Shown in pieces: positions 49,789 through 58,714 of a stretch of DNA of 64,000 bases. A program made the position numbers and the translations under genes. The stretch spans positions 1 through 64,000 of the forward strand of contig CAMKMD010000002.1 in the NCBI GenBank assembly GCA_946413815.1, in the 5' to 3' direction. Source of the stretch: an uncultured Ruminococcus sp. (GTDB taxonomy: Bacteria > Bacillota > Clostridia > Oscillospirales > Ruminococcaceae). The first letter of the stretch is position 1. Every line of letters begins with the position of its first letter. Below the pieces are notes generated by a model. That model had not been told where the DNA came from. It saw nothing but the letters and a program-made list of their open reading frames with translations, and did no database searches.

Positions 49789-50058
49789 ATGAGAAAAAAC
49801 GTCTATTTCTTCATCATCATGGCCGGCGCACTGCTCATCGGTGCTGTACTTACACACGCTATCCAGGGTGCCGTTGGTCTCGGCTGGCTGGCTTACACCA
49901 TCCATTTCGGTCTTCCGACTGATGTTCATCTTGACCTCAGCGTGCTGACCCTGACATTCGGATTCACTGTTGACATCAGCCTGATACAGGTATTCATGCT
50001 TGTTATAGGTTTTATAGTATACTTCAATACAGTTAAAAAGGTAACTGAGGGCAAGTAA
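49789..50058 (+). CDS. DUF4321 membrane protein
   Basis: 89 residues with two hydrophobic spans (about 6-27 and 65-83) and a middle segment WLAYTIHFGLPTDVHLDLSVL. This matches the short DUF4321 proteins encoded near mreB in many clostridia. Function unknown; its fixed place suggests a role in elongation or wall synthesis. AGAAGGAG precedes the ATG. Confidence 0.8.
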   Translation: MRKNVYFFIIMAGALLIGAVLTHAIQGAVGLGWLAYTIHFGLPTDVHLDLSVLTLTFGFTVDISLIQVFMLVIGFIVYFNTVKKVTEGK

Positions 50059-50101
50059 TAAAACCTCAGTAAAAGACACATAATAATTAAGGAGCTTCAG
50101 A

Positions 50102-51118
50102 ATGTTTACAAAGGATATCGGTATCGACCTCGGTACCGCAAACACTCTTGTGTATATGCGCGGCAAGGGCATTATAATCAGAGAGCCCTCAGTCGTTGCT
50201 GTCAACACCAAGACCGACAAGGCCCGCTGGGTAGGCAAGGATGCAAAGGAGATAATCGGAAGGACTCCCGGTACCATCGTTGCTGTAAGACCGCTGAAGG
50301 ACGGTGTTATCGCCGACTTCGACATCGCCACCACCATGCTGCGTGAGTTCATCCGCAAGGCACTCAAGGGAAGGCTCTTCACCAAGGCCAATGTTATTAT
50401 ATGCATCCCCTCCGGTGTTACTCCCGTTGAGAGACGTGCGGTAAGAGAGGCCTGCAAGAATGCGGGTGCAAACAACGTACTCATCATCGAGGAGCCTATG
50501 GCTGCCGCTATCGGCGCAGGTCTCCCGACAAACGACCCCGCAGGAAGCATGATTGTTGATATCGGCGGCGGTACCAGCGAGGTAGCCGTTATCTCTCTAG
50601 GCGGCATCGTTGCATCCCGTTCACTGCGCTGTGCAGGAGATGAGTTCGACAACTCCATAATCAACTATATAAAGAAAAAGTACAACCTCCTCATCGGTGA
50701 GAGAACTGCCGAGAGCGTAAAGCTCGAGATAGGCTCCGCCTTCCCGGGAAGCGATGAGAGCTCTGTTGATATCAAGGGCAGGAACCTCCTCAGCGGTCTC
50801 CCGGAGAATATCCGTGTTACCTCTGCGGAGATACGTGATGCTCTCGTTGAGCCCCTCGCCCGTGTCATAGACGCTATCAAGTCCACTCTCGAGGAGACTC
50901 CTCCGGAGCTTTCCGCAGATATCATCGACCACGGCATCACTCTCTCCGGCGGCGGCGCTCTGCTGAGAGGCCTCGACAGGCTCATCAACCGTGAGACAGG
51001 TATGCCGGTATATATCGCAGAGTATCCCCTCGACTGCGTTGCTGAGGGCTGCGGAAGGATACTGGAGAATATAAACGACTATCAGGACGCACTCACAGAT
51101 AACGTAAAGTACTACTGA
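50102..51118 (+). CDS. mreB: Rod-shape determining protein MreB
   Basis: 338 residues; bacterial actin that guides lateral wall synthesis. DIGIDLGTANTLVYMRGKGI (phosphate 1, near 4-23), IEEPMAAAIGAGLP (near 137-150), VDIGGGTSEVAVISL (phosphate 2, near 157-171) and LSGGGALLRGLD (near 281-292) are intact. AAGGAG precedes the ATG. mreC and mreD follow. Confidence 0.97.
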   Translation: MFTKDIGIDLGTANTLVYMRGKGIIIREPSVVAVNTKTDKARWVGKDAKEIIGRTPGTIVAVRPLKDGVIADFDIATTMLREFIRKALKGRLFTKANVIICIPSGVTPVERRAVREACKNAGANNVLIIEEPMAAAIGAGLPTNDPAGSMIVDIGGGTSEVAVISLGGIVASRSLRCAGDEFDNSIINYIKKKYNLLIGERTAESVKLEIGSAFPGSDESSVDIKGRNLLSGLPENIRVTSAEIRDALVEPLARVIDAIKSTLEETPPELSADIIDHGITLSGGGALLRGLDRLINRETGMPVYIAEYPLDCVAEGCGRILENINDYQDALTDNVKYY

Positions 51119-51147
51119 TACCGCCCTGACTGTTAGGAGACTGCTCA

Positions 51148-52023
51148 ATGCGTGAATTTCTTAAAAGCGCCAGGTTCAAGGTGATACTCGCCTTTCTCGC
51201 CTTTCTGGTGGGACTGATGATATACGCCGTTACCAAGGGCGGCTATTCCGTTTCCGGCGCTTCCATCATAAATACGGTCACAAAGCCCTTCCGCACCTTT
51301 TCAAACGGCATTGCGGACAGGCTGGAGACTGAGACGGACAAGCTGAAGAACGCTGATGAATACTACCGTGAGAATCAGGAGCTTCGTGCTCAGGTTAGCG
51401 AGCTCAACAAGCAGCTTGCCGACTACGAGGAGCTTGCGGCAGAGGTCGAGGAACTGAGAAAATTCGTTGTCATCAAGGAAGAGCATCCGGATTTCCAGTA
51501 CACCGAGCCGGCCAAGGTCATCGGCTACACAGCCAACGATCCATTCAAATCCTTCACTATCGACAAGGGCGAGGAGAACGGCATAGTCCCCTACCTCCCT
51601 GTCGCTACGGCGGAGGGACTTGTGGGTATAGTCGTTGAGGTATCAAAAAACACCTCGACTGTAAGGACGATACTCTCCCCTGATCTCTCCATAGCCGCAG
51701 TATGCCGCGATACCAATGCGGATCACGGCATAATCGAGGGAACTGTCCTCACTGCTGAGAAGAACTGCACCAAGCTGATACACCTCAGCACGGACAATCA
51801 GCTCAAACCCGGATACGTCATGGCGACCTCCGGCAACAGCGGACTCTTCCCGAGAGATTACCCCATAGGTACTGTAAAGACCATAGGCTTTGAGACAAAC
51901 GGTCTCTCTGCCTGTGCTGAGATAGAGCCCTGTGTTGATATCGGAAGGCTCAGCTCGGTAGTTGTCATCACCGACTTCACCGGAAAGAAGGAGGCCGAAG
52001 ATGCGGATAAAGACCTCCCGTGA
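51148..52023 (+). CDS. mreC: Rod-shape determining protein MreC
   Basis: 291 residues. A short cytoplasmic N-terminus, one span (about 9-27), a coiled coil (about 60-105, NQELRAQVSELNKQLADYEEL) and the extracytoplasmic beta domains. The segments KVIGYTANDPFKSFTIDKG and GVVE-like GLVGIVVEVSKNTSTV are typical. It links MreB to the PBP synthases. It overlaps mreD by 23 bases. Confidence 0.95.
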   Translation: MREFLKSARFKVILAFLAFLVGLMIYAVTKGGYSVSGASIINTVTKPFRTFSNGIADRLETETDKLKNADEYYRENQELRAQVSELNKQLADYEELAAEVEELRKFVVIKEEHPDFQYTEPAKVIGYTANDPFKSFTIDKGEENGIVPYLPVATAEGLVGIVVEVSKNTSTVRTILSPDLSIAAVCRDTNADHGIIEGTVLTAEKNCTKLIHLSTDNQLKPGYVMATSGNSGLFPRDYPIGTVKTIGFETNGLSACAEIEPCVDIGRLSSVVVITDFTGKKEAEDADKDLP

Positions 52024-52561
52024 GAAGCGTATCAGCTATATCAAGTCAGGCATCCGCTGGACTCTTTACTATCTGCTGATACTCCTCGGATTCTGCATCA
52101 TGACGGCAGGCTCATGGCTAAAGCCCGTGATACTCGTCCCCATAGCCCTTGCGGTCGCAGTGGATAACAATATCCTCGGCTCCGTATTCACAGGAGGCTT
52201 CTGCGGACTGCTGATCGATATCGCCTGCGGACGGCTCTTTGGCTTCAATGCCGTGATACTCGCCGTTCTATGTGCCGTATTCTCACTGGTATACCAGCTC
52301 TGGCTGAGAAGCAGGATGCTCAACTACCTGTGGACTGCCGCACTCGCTTCCTATATCCACTGCAGGCTCGACTACGAGTTCTACTACAGGATATGGGGCT
52401 ATGCAGACGTTGAGAACATCTTCGTCCATACCACTCTGAGGGTATGGGCTTATACCGTTATATCAGCCGTGTTCGTATGGCTGGTCATAAGACTTATAAA
52501 CCGCTTCTTCATGCCGAAGGTCCATATCACGGTCGGAGAGGCGATCAGAGCCGGAGCGTGA
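52001..52561 (+). CDS. mreD: Rod-shape determining protein MreD
   Basis: About 186 residues with five hydrophobic spans (from near 20 to 172). The start at 52001 (MRIKTSREKR) lies inside the end of mreC and has AGGAGG 6 bases upstream, which decides it. Low sequence conservation is normal for MreD; its position between mreC and a class B PBP supports the call. Confidence 0.9.
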   Translation: MRIKTSREKRISYIKSGIRWTLYYLLILLGFCIMTAGSWLKPVILVPIALAVAVDNNILGSVFTGGFCGLLIDIACGRLFGFNAVILAVLCAVFSLVYQLWLRSRMLNYLWTAALASYIHCRLDYEFYYRIWGYADVENIFVHTTLRVWAYTVISAVFVWLVIRLINRFFMPKVHITVGEAIRAGA

Positions 52562-52616
52562 TCCGCTGTCATAGTACGGCGTTCATTCTCCGGCCTGAGC
52601 ATTATCTTTAAAAGGA

Positions 52617-54902
52617 GTGATTGTTATCAGATCCCTTTCAGAAGCCCTGCGTTCAGTGCTGGTCGTTACGCTCGTTGTAGTGCTGACTGTGCTGAGCGGA
52701 ATGCGGCTTATGCGTATACAGATAGTCGGCGACGAGACGATCGCCTCCGCTGTCGCTGACCCGGATGCCTTCACCTTCACCCGTGAGGTGCCTTCCACCA
52801 GAGGTGAGATCAAGGACTACCGGGGCAATATACTCGTTGCCAACGATTCACGCTGTGACCTCGTTCTTCAGAAGGCCTTCTTCCCCGAGGACCTTGCCGA
52901 GGGAAACGAGGTACTTCTTGCCATACACAATGCCCTCGAGGAGCACGGATATACTTTTGAAGAGCATATTCCTGTTTCCCTCGAACAGCCCTATGTCTTC
53001 ACTCAGTCAAAGAAGCACGCGCCTGACCTGACTGAGGCAGCGACCGAGCCGGCAACTGTGCCTGTAACTACTGCTGTTACTGGTACGGCAACTGCTCCGG
53101 CAGCTACTACTACCGCAACGGCCTTCGTACCGCCCCCGCCGGAATATGACGAGGAGGCTGTGAACCAGATGATAGGCCTGCTGAAGCTCAATGTCTACGC
53201 TACCCCGGATAACTGCATAGACAAGCTCATTGCCGACTATGAGATATCGGACAGCTATACTCCCATGGAGCAGAGGATCATTGCGGGTATGCGGTATGAG
53301 ATGATAATATCCGACTTCTCCTACAGCAACGCTCTCACCCTTGCAAAGGACGTTGACCCGGAGACTGTCGTTGATATGAAGGAGCTCAGCAACTTCTACA
53401 AGGGCATCAATGCGGTCAATACCGCTGAGAGACGCATCATCAGGGGCGATATCATCCCCCATGAGATAGGCACAGTCGGCCCCATATACGCCGAGGAATT
53501 CGCTGCCCTCAAGGAACAGGGCTACGCTCTCAGCGACGAGGTCGGCAAGAGCGGTATAGAGCAGGCTCTCGAAAGAGAGCTGAGAGGACAGAGCGGCAAG
53601 GAGGAGGTAACGCTGGTAAACGGTGCTATCACCAATATACGAACCTCTCAGGAGGTTGTGCCCGGTCAGACGGTTCAGCTCACTGTTGACGGCAGCTTCC
53701 AGCTGAAGCTCCAGAACATACTTGAAAGCTTCCTGCGCACCTATTCAAGAGGCGGTCTTGCCAAGGCCGGTGCTCTCGTAGTTCTCGATGCAAAGACGGG
53801 AGCAGTAAGAGGTATGGCTACAGCGCCTACCTTCAACCTGAAGGACTATGCGGAGGATTATGAATCCCTGCTGAATACAGCCAACAATCCCCTCTTCGAC
53901 CGCTGCACCTACGGTCAGTACCTCCCCGGTTCGACATTCAAGACCATAACGGCTACGGCAGGTCTCAACGAGGGCATCATCGACGGATATACCTCCTTCC
54001 CCTGCAACCAGACCTTCTACTACCACGGAGGCAAGTTCTCCTGTACCGGCAATCACGGATACATCTCCGTAAGACACGCCATACAGGTATCCTGCAACTC
54101 CTTCTTCTATCAGCTTTCCGACTCTCTCGGAATCGACAATATCACCAAGTACGCAAATCTCTACGGTCTCGGCTACCATACAGGCATAGAGACGGGCGAT
54201 GCAGCGGGCTTCCTCTGTAATCCGGAGACCTTTGCGGAGAGAGGTCAGGAATGGTACATCGGTTACGTTATCCAGGCGGGTATCGGAAACCAGGACTGCG
54301 GATTCACCCCCCTGCAGCTTGCAAACGTGGCCTGCACCATAGCCAACAGAGGTACAAGATACCAGCCCTACCTTGTGGACAGTCTCTACAACTACGGCTC
54401 AAACGAGCTGACAAGAAAGACTCAGCCCACAGTCGCCGGCGAGATCCCCCTCAACTACTCCTACGTCTATGACTACATCATAGGCGGTATGATGGATGCG
54501 GCTACCAATATGCCCTATGAGTACTCTCTCTCCAATCTCGGCTACAGCGTGGCTATAAAGACAGGTACTCCCCAGACGGACTACTACGACAAGAGCAAGC
54601 AGAACTCCCTCTTCATCGGCTTTGCACCGGCATACGAGCCGGAGGTCGCATTCGCCGGAGTCATAGAGGGCGGTGAGTACTCCAAGTACATGATACGCGG
54701 AATACTCGATGCTTATGCAGAATGCTACGGTATCAACGGTTCAGAGCCTACCGCAAGTCTTCCCCCCGAGGTTAGGGGCGGCACAACTGCGGCTTACACC
54801 GGCCCCACAACTACAGGCACCGGCACTGAGACAGATACCAACGGCTCTGTTATCACAGCCACAGTTTCTACCGTGACAACCGCTGTAACGACTGCACAGT
54901 AA
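52617..54902 (+). CDS. Penicillin-binding protein 2 (class B PBP, elongasome transpeptidase)
   Basis: Up to 761 residues: membrane span (about 13-33), pedestal domain, and transpeptidase domain with catalytic PGSTFKTIT (SxxK near 440), SCNS (SxN near 492) and KTGTP (near 644). Two Thr/Ala/Pro-rich low-complexity stretches are unusual: one inside the pedestal (about 138-180, ending FVPPPPEYD) and the C-terminal tail after about 720. The start is problematic. The GTG at 52617 overlaps the ribosome site AAAGGAG, and no in-frame ATG, GTG or TTG is well spaced, so an ATT or ATC start around 52620-52628 is possible. It cross-links peptidoglycan with MreBCD. Confidence 0.92.
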   Translation: MIVIRSLSEALRSVLVVTLVVVLTVLSGMRLMRIQIVGDETIASAVADPDAFTFTREVPSTRGEIKDYRGNILVANDSRCDLVLQKAFFPEDLAEGNEVLLAIHNALEEHGYTFEEHIPVSLEQPYVFTQSKKHAPDLTEAATEPATVPVTTAVTGTATAPAATTTATAFVPPPPEYDEEAVNQMIGLLKLNVYATPDNCIDKLIADYEISDSYTPMEQRIIAGMRYEMIISDFSYSNALTLAKDVDPETVVDMKELSNFYKGINAVNTAERRIIRGDIIPHEIGTVGPIYAEEFAALKEQGYALSDEVGKSGIEQALERELRGQSGKEEVTLVNGAITNIRTSQEVVPGQTVQLTVDGSFQLKLQNILESFLRTYSRGGLAKAGALVVLDAKTGAVRGMATAPTFNLKDYAEDYESLLNTANNPLFDRCTYGQYLPGSTFKTITATAGLNEGIIDGYTSFPCNQTFYYHGGKFSCTGNHGYISVRHAIQVSCNSFFYQLSDSLGIDNITKYANLYGLGYHTGIETGDAAGFLCNPETFAERGQEWYIGYVIQAGIGNQDCGFTPLQLANVACTIANRGTRYQPYLVDSLYNYGSNELTRKTQPTVAGEIPLNYSYVYDYIIGGMMDAATNMPYEYSLSNLGYSVAIKTGTPQTDYYDKSKQNSLFIGFAPAYEPEVAFAGVIEGGEYSKYMIRGILDAYAECYGINGSEPTASLPPEVRGGTTAAYTGPTTTGTGTETDTNGSVITATVSTVTTAVTTAQ

Positions 54903-54907
54903 ACAGA

Positions 54908-54944
54908 ACGCTCCCTGAGACTTATTCTCCGGGAGCGTTTTTTC
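54908..54944 (+). terminator. Terminator of the murC-PBP2 operon
   Basis: AACGCTCCC / GGGAGCGTT (54908-54916, 54932-54940) with an inner GAGA...TCTC pairing and a T-run. Confidence 0.88.
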
Positions 54945-54964
54945 AGCAAACCATAGTTTAATCA

Positions 54965-55127
54965 GGGGACGCCTTCACTTGCAAGGCGTCCCCTCTTCCA
55001 AAACAGTCCCCTGGACTGTTTTGGAATTCACCCCTTGCGAAGCGCCCTGCGGATAAATGAGGGACTCTGTCCCTCACCCTGCCAGAGGCGCTGCCTCTGG
55101 ACTCCGCTAAAGGGGCGAGCCCCTTTA
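54965..55127. repeat. Array of five intergenic palindromes
   Basis: In 163 bases: GGGGACGCCTT/AAGGCGTCCCC (54965-54993), CCAAAACAGTCC/GGACTGTTTTGG (54998-55024), GAGGGAC/GTCCCTC (55059-55075), CCAGAGGC/GCCTCTGG (55082-55100) and TAAAGGGGC/GCCCCTTTA (55108-55127). All stems are perfect. No open frame or T-run explains them. They lie after the operon terminator and before the M23 gene. Confidence 0.75.
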
Positions 55128-55243
55128 GAATCCCAATGCTATTAAGCTTATCGTTTTCAACTTTCTGAAACGAATTGTTGAAAAACCGTCCTGCATGAAT
55201 AACACTTCATTTTCCGGCAACAATATGACCGGAGGTGTTATAC

Positions 55244-56032
55244 GTGAATAAAAAATCATTAAAGGATAACAGAAAAGGCACCAAGGGATTCTATACAGCT
55301 CTCTGCCTGAGCGCAGTCATGGTAGGCTCAGCCTGCTGGTTCGCTTACGACCAGGGAGAAAAGATGACACGGGAACTCACCGGACAGAGTACGGTGCGTG
55401 AGGAGCGTGCTGTAGACAAGCACGTCAGGAACGTACCTAAGAGCACTACAGTGTACACGGCGCCTGCGGTAACGCGCCCCCCTGTACCCGCCGTAACTGA
55501 GGCAGCGGTATTTGCGGAGGAGGAGCCTGCGGAGGAGGTCATGGATACCATCGACCCTGAAGAGCTGCCACTGATCCCGAATGTTCTCAACACCGGCATC
55601 ACAAAACTCGAGAACCCGAAGGCTCCTCTCGCGGATATGTCCGTGATCCTGGAGGGATTCAGCAACGGCGAGCTCGTAAGGAGCAGCACAACAGGGACAT
55701 GGCAGACACACAACGGCACGGATATCGCTGCGGCTGAGGGTGCGGAGGTATATGCAGTTTCCAACGGCGAGGTAAAGAATGTTGAAAACAATGCCCTCTG
55801 GGGAACAACTGTCGTACTTGACCATCACAACGGCTTTATGACGAGGTACTGCGGACTTGCACCTGATCTTAACGTACAGGAGGGGCAGATGATCGTCAGC
55901 GGCGAGACTATAGGCACAGTCGGAAGCATAGATATAGAAAGCTCACTGCCGCCGCATCTGCATATCGAGATGAAGCATCACGGGAAGTATGCAGACCCGG
56001 TGGAATATCTGCCTGTGCAGGATAATGAATAA
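55244..56032 (+). CDS. M23 family peptidase (SpoIIQ-like)
   Basis: About 262 residues from a GTG start (55244), 8 bases after GGAGGT. A basic N-terminus is followed by one span (about 15-34, FYTALCLSAVMVGSACWFAY), a Thr/Pro/Glu-rich linker, and a LytM/M23 domain (about 150-255). Zinc motifs are present: THNGTD (HxxxD) and HLHIEM (HxH), so the enzyme may be active. It resembles SpoIIQ, which forms the forespore-mother-cell channel, but a vegetative endopeptidase role is also possible. It is monocistronic. Confidence 0.87.
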   Translation: MNKKSLKDNRKGTKGFYTALCLSAVMVGSACWFAYDQGEKMTRELTGQSTVREERAVDKHVRNVPKSTTVYTAPAVTRPPVPAVTEAAVFAEEEPAEEVMDTIDPEELPLIPNVLNTGITKLENPKAPLADMSVILEGFSNGELVRSSTTGTWQTHNGTDIAAAEGAEVYAVSNGEVKNVENNALWGTTVVLDHHNGFMTRYCGLAPDLNVQEGQMIVSGETIGTVGSIDIESSLPPHLHIEMKHHGKYADPVEYLPVQDNE

Positions 56033-56037
56033 GGAAA

Positions 56038-56071
56038 CAGCCCGGAGCAGCATAACTGCCGCTCCGGGCTG
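56038..56071. terminator. Terminator between convergent genes
   Basis: CAGCCCGGAGC / GCTCCGGGCTG (56038-56048, 56061-56071). Confidence 0.8.
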
Positions 56072-56089
56072 TACTGTTCCTGCTCAGTT

Positions 56090-56311
56090 TCATCCTTTCC
56101 GGACAAAATAGCGCATCACTGCATCCTCTATCAGCGGATAGACAGGTTCGAGACTTTCCGGAATGAAAATATCCGCCTTAGTCCCAAGGTCAAAGGTAAA
56201 TATTATCGGTTTATCCTTGTAGAGCAGCAGAGTACCGTCTTCCTTTCCAAGCCTGCCGGTAACAAGGCTGCCCTTATAATCAAGGGATCCGGGTATCACA
56301 AACAGCTGCAT
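56090..56311 (-). CDS. Hypothetical protein, 73 aa
   Basis: Small soluble protein: MQLFVIPGSLDYKGSLVTGR, alternating strands (GTLLLYKDKPIIFTFDLG) and a final helix ending in YFVRKG. AAGGAGG precedes the ATG at a good distance, which supports a real gene. No family recognised. It stands alone between the M23 gene and xylB. Confidence 0.72.
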   Translation of the reverse strand: MQLFVIPGSLDYKGSLVTGRLGKEDGTLLLYKDKPIIFTFDLGTKADIFIPESLEPVYPLIEDAVMRYFVRKG

Positions 56312-56340
56312 AGCAGTCCTCCTTATCCGATATAATATAA

Positions 56341-56378
56341 TGCCATAGTACCTCTGACAGGTCAGAAATACTATGGCA
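56341..56378 (-). terminator. Terminator of xylB
   Basis: TGCCATAGTA / TACTATGGCA with an inner TCTGAC/GTCAGA hairpin, 9 bases after the xylB stop on the minus strand. The downstream side is T/A-rich. Confidence 0.75.
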
Positions 56379-56386
56379 TGAACTTC

Positions 56387-57910
56387 TTAGAGTGAAGCGA
56401 GCTTTGCGTACTGTGCCTTCAGTGCAGGGTATATCTCCCTGTAGAGCTGGTAGTACTTCTCGTACTCGGGTACGTTTGCAGGGTCGGGTGACTGCACCTT
56501 GTCAGTCTTTACGATAGCGCCTGCTGCCTCCTGTACGCTGCTGTAGATGCCTGCGCCTACGCTTGCGAGGATAGCAACGCCGAGAGCCGGACCTTCCTTG
56601 CTTGCTGCGGTCTTTACATCACAGTTATACAGGTCAGCCAGCATACTTCTCCAGAGCGGTGAGCTTCCGCCGCCACCGCAGGCCATCATGTCGCTTACGT
56701 TTACATTCATCTCACGGAATACCTCTACGCAGTCACGGAGAGAGTAAGTAACGCCCTCGAGTACTGCACGGAGCATATCCCTGCGGGTATGTATAGCGGA
56801 AAGGCCGAAGAATACGCCTCTTGCATCGGGGTCGAGGTGAGGTGTTCTCTCACCCATAAGGTAAGGCAGATACAGCAGACGGTTTGCGCCTACGGGTACC
56901 TTCTCAGCCTGCTTGTCCATGAGGTAGTACTCGTCAACGCCCATGAGCTTTGCAGTCTCCTTCTCGGTCATGCAGAAGTTGTCTCTGAACCACTTGAGTG
57001 AGAGGCCTGCGCCCTGTGTAACGCCCATAACGTGCCATGCACCTGGTACGGCAGCACAGCAGGTATGTACTCTGCCCTTCTTGTCAATGGAGATACCGGA
57101 GGTGTGTGCGAATACAACGCCGGATGTACCGATGGTTGTGAAGGCCTTTCCGTCCTCGACTACGCCTGTACCTACAGCAGCTGCTGCATTGTCGCCGGCG
57201 CCGCCGACTACGATAGTGCCCTCGCAGAGGCCGAGTGACTCAGCCATAGCCTTTGTTACCTTGCCGGTCACCTCGCAGGACTCGTATACCTTGCCCAGCC
57301 AGCTCTTGTCGATGCCGAAGGCTGTGAGCAGCTCATCAGACCACTTTCTGTTAGGTACATCGAGAAGCTGCATACCGGAGGCATCAGATACCTCAGTTGC
57401 ATACTCCCCTGTAAGGATGAAGCGGAGGTAGTCCTTCGGGAGAAGTATATGTGCTACCTTGCTGTATATCTCGGGTTCGTTGTTCTTGACCCAGAGGATC
57501 TTTGCAGCAGTCCAGCCTGTGAGTGCAGGGTTTGCTGTGATCTCGACCAGCTTGTCACGGCCGACGATGCGGTTCATCTCCTCAACCTCAGCTGCGGTAC
57601 GCTGATCGCACCAGATGATGGAGGGACGGAGCACCTTGTTATCCTTGTCCAGCATAACAAGACCGTGCATCTGACCGGAGATACCGATACCCTTTACGTC
57701 TTCCTTCTTAACGCCGCTCTGAGCCATAACAGCCTTGATGGTCTCGGTCATGGCATTTGCCCAGTCAGCGGGATCCTGCTCTGCATAGCCGTTCTTCGGC
57801 TGGTACATGGGGTATTCTATCGTCTTGGAGGCGATAACTGTACCCTTTTCGTCAAAGAGGACTGTCTTGGTACCGCTGGTACCGCAGTCCACGCCTATAA
57901 TATATGACAT
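56387..57910 (-). CDS. xylB: Xylulokinase
   Basis: FGGY-family kinase phosphorylating D-xylulose to xylulose-5-phosphate, feeding the pentose phosphate or phosphoketolase route. YIIGVDCGTSGTKTVLFD (ATP-binding, N-terminal), GISGQMHGLVMLD near 78-90, GGAGDNAAAAVGTG near 235-248 and MACGGGGSSPLWRSMLAD (near 425) identify it. The ATG at 57910 (MSYIIGVDCG) lies 8 bases after AAGGAG and is preferred over the GTG at 57919, giving 507 residues. Confidence 0.96.
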   Translation of the reverse strand: MSYIIGVDCGTSGTKTVLFDEKGTVIASKTIEYPMYQPKNGYAEQDPADWANAMTETIKAVMAQSGVKKEDVKGIGISGQMHGLVMLDKDNKVLRPSIIWCDQRTAAEVEEMNRIVGRDKLVEITANPALTGWTAAKILWVKNNEPEIYSKVAHILLPKDYLRFILTGEYATEVSDASGMQLLDVPNRKWSDELLTAFGIDKSWLGKVYESCEVTGKVTKAMAESLGLCEGTIVVGGAGDNAAAAVGTGVVEDGKAFTTIGTSGVVFAHTSGISIDKKGRVHTCCAAVPGAWHVMGVTQGAGLSLKWFRDNFCMTEKETAKLMGVDEYYLMDKQAEKVPVGANRLLYLPYLMGERTPHLDPDARGVFFGLSAIHTRRDMLRAVLEGVTYSLRDCVEVFREMNVNVSDMMACGGGGSSPLWRSMLADLYNCDVKTAASKEGPALGVAILASVGAGIYSSVQEAAGAIVKTDKVQSPDPANVPEYEKYYQLYREIYPALKAQYAKLASL

Positions 57911-58048
57911 AGTATTCACTCCTTGTTGTTTTTTCTTGCTTCTGAAAGTTCCTTTATCCCTCCGATGATATCGCAGAGGGCTGTCTGAGAATTGATTCCG
58001 CTTTCAGCTTTTCTTTAGTAATCATGCGAGAACCTTTCCGGAACAAAT

Positions 58049-58073
58049 GAAAAGGGGCGCTCCGGAGCCGCCC
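58049..58073 (-). terminator. Terminator-like hairpin after the 173-aa membrane gene
   Basis: On the minus strand GGGCGGCTCC / GGAGCGCCC is followed by CTTTTC, 48 bases past the stop of the gene at 58121. It may attenuate read-through from xylA into xylB; an A/T-rich 120 bases then leads to xylB. Confidence 0.6.
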
Positions 58074-58120
58074 GAAGGCAGCGTCGGAACGTCCCTCAAT
58101 GTCGATATGATTGATCTGCT

Positions 58121-58642
58121 TTACTTCTTTTTCAGCAGCTTTCCGATGCGTTCGATCACTGCGAACATTATTATAGCGCAGGCAGCCATAACAAGCGCAG
58201 CGACAAGGTGGTATCCTCCGTAAACCAGGGAAGTCCAATGAGAAACCTCGCCGAGACTCATCTTCTTGAATACCGGGAACATACACAGAAGTCCGACATT
58301 CTGTATCAGCACGCTGATAACTACCATGACGATGGTCTTGAACCACTTCGTCAGGACAGTTCTTCCGTAGATGAATGTCATCAGAAGGAAGGAGAAGATG
58401 AATAAGCTCGTCTTATCATCCTCCAACAGCATGAAATTGCCGAAATGCCAGAAAACGTATGCTACCGAAAGGATCAGAGTCTTGATATGAGACGGTAGTT
58501 TGCTCTTTGGTCTGAGAGCATCTCTGCGGGCGATACCCGTTCGTTTGTCGGTGAGAGGTGTATTGTCTCTCTCCCCCCCGGGCAGCCCCTCCAGAACCGG
58601 AGTCATTACCTCCGGATCAGAACTGACTGAATATGCTTCCAT
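58121..58642 (-). CDS. Hypothetical membrane protein between xylA and xylB
   Basis: 173 residues: a hydrophilic N-terminus of about 50 residues (SSDPEVMTPVLEGLPGGERDN), then four hydrophobic spans (about 53-70, 78-92, 101-121, 140-162) and a KKK end. It is not a known sugar transporter by eye. AAGGGTGG precedes the ATG. Its place between xylose isomerase and xylulokinase suggests co-expression with them, but its function is unknown. Confidence 0.78.
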   Translation of the reverse strand: MEAYSVSSDPEVMTPVLEGLPGGERDNTPLTDKRTGIARRDALRPKSKLPSHIKTLILSVAYVFWHFGNFMLLEDDKTSLFIFSFLLMTFIYGRTVLTKWFKTIVMVVISVLIQNVGLLCMFPVFKKMSLGEVSHWTSLVYGGYHLVAALVMAACAIIMFAVIERIGKLLKKK

Positions 58643-58714
58643 GGATCAAGTCCACCCTTTCTTTAATGTTGGATCCTACGCATTTTTGCTGCTTTTCGCA
58701 GTTATCTATCTAAA

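Noticed and set aside
49288..50664. 458-codon minus-strand open frame across dut, the DUF4321 gene and mreB
   Set aside because: It is antisense to three well-identified genes, its translation is low in recognisable structure, and no ribosome site supports it. Codon bias of the plus-strand genes explains the openness.
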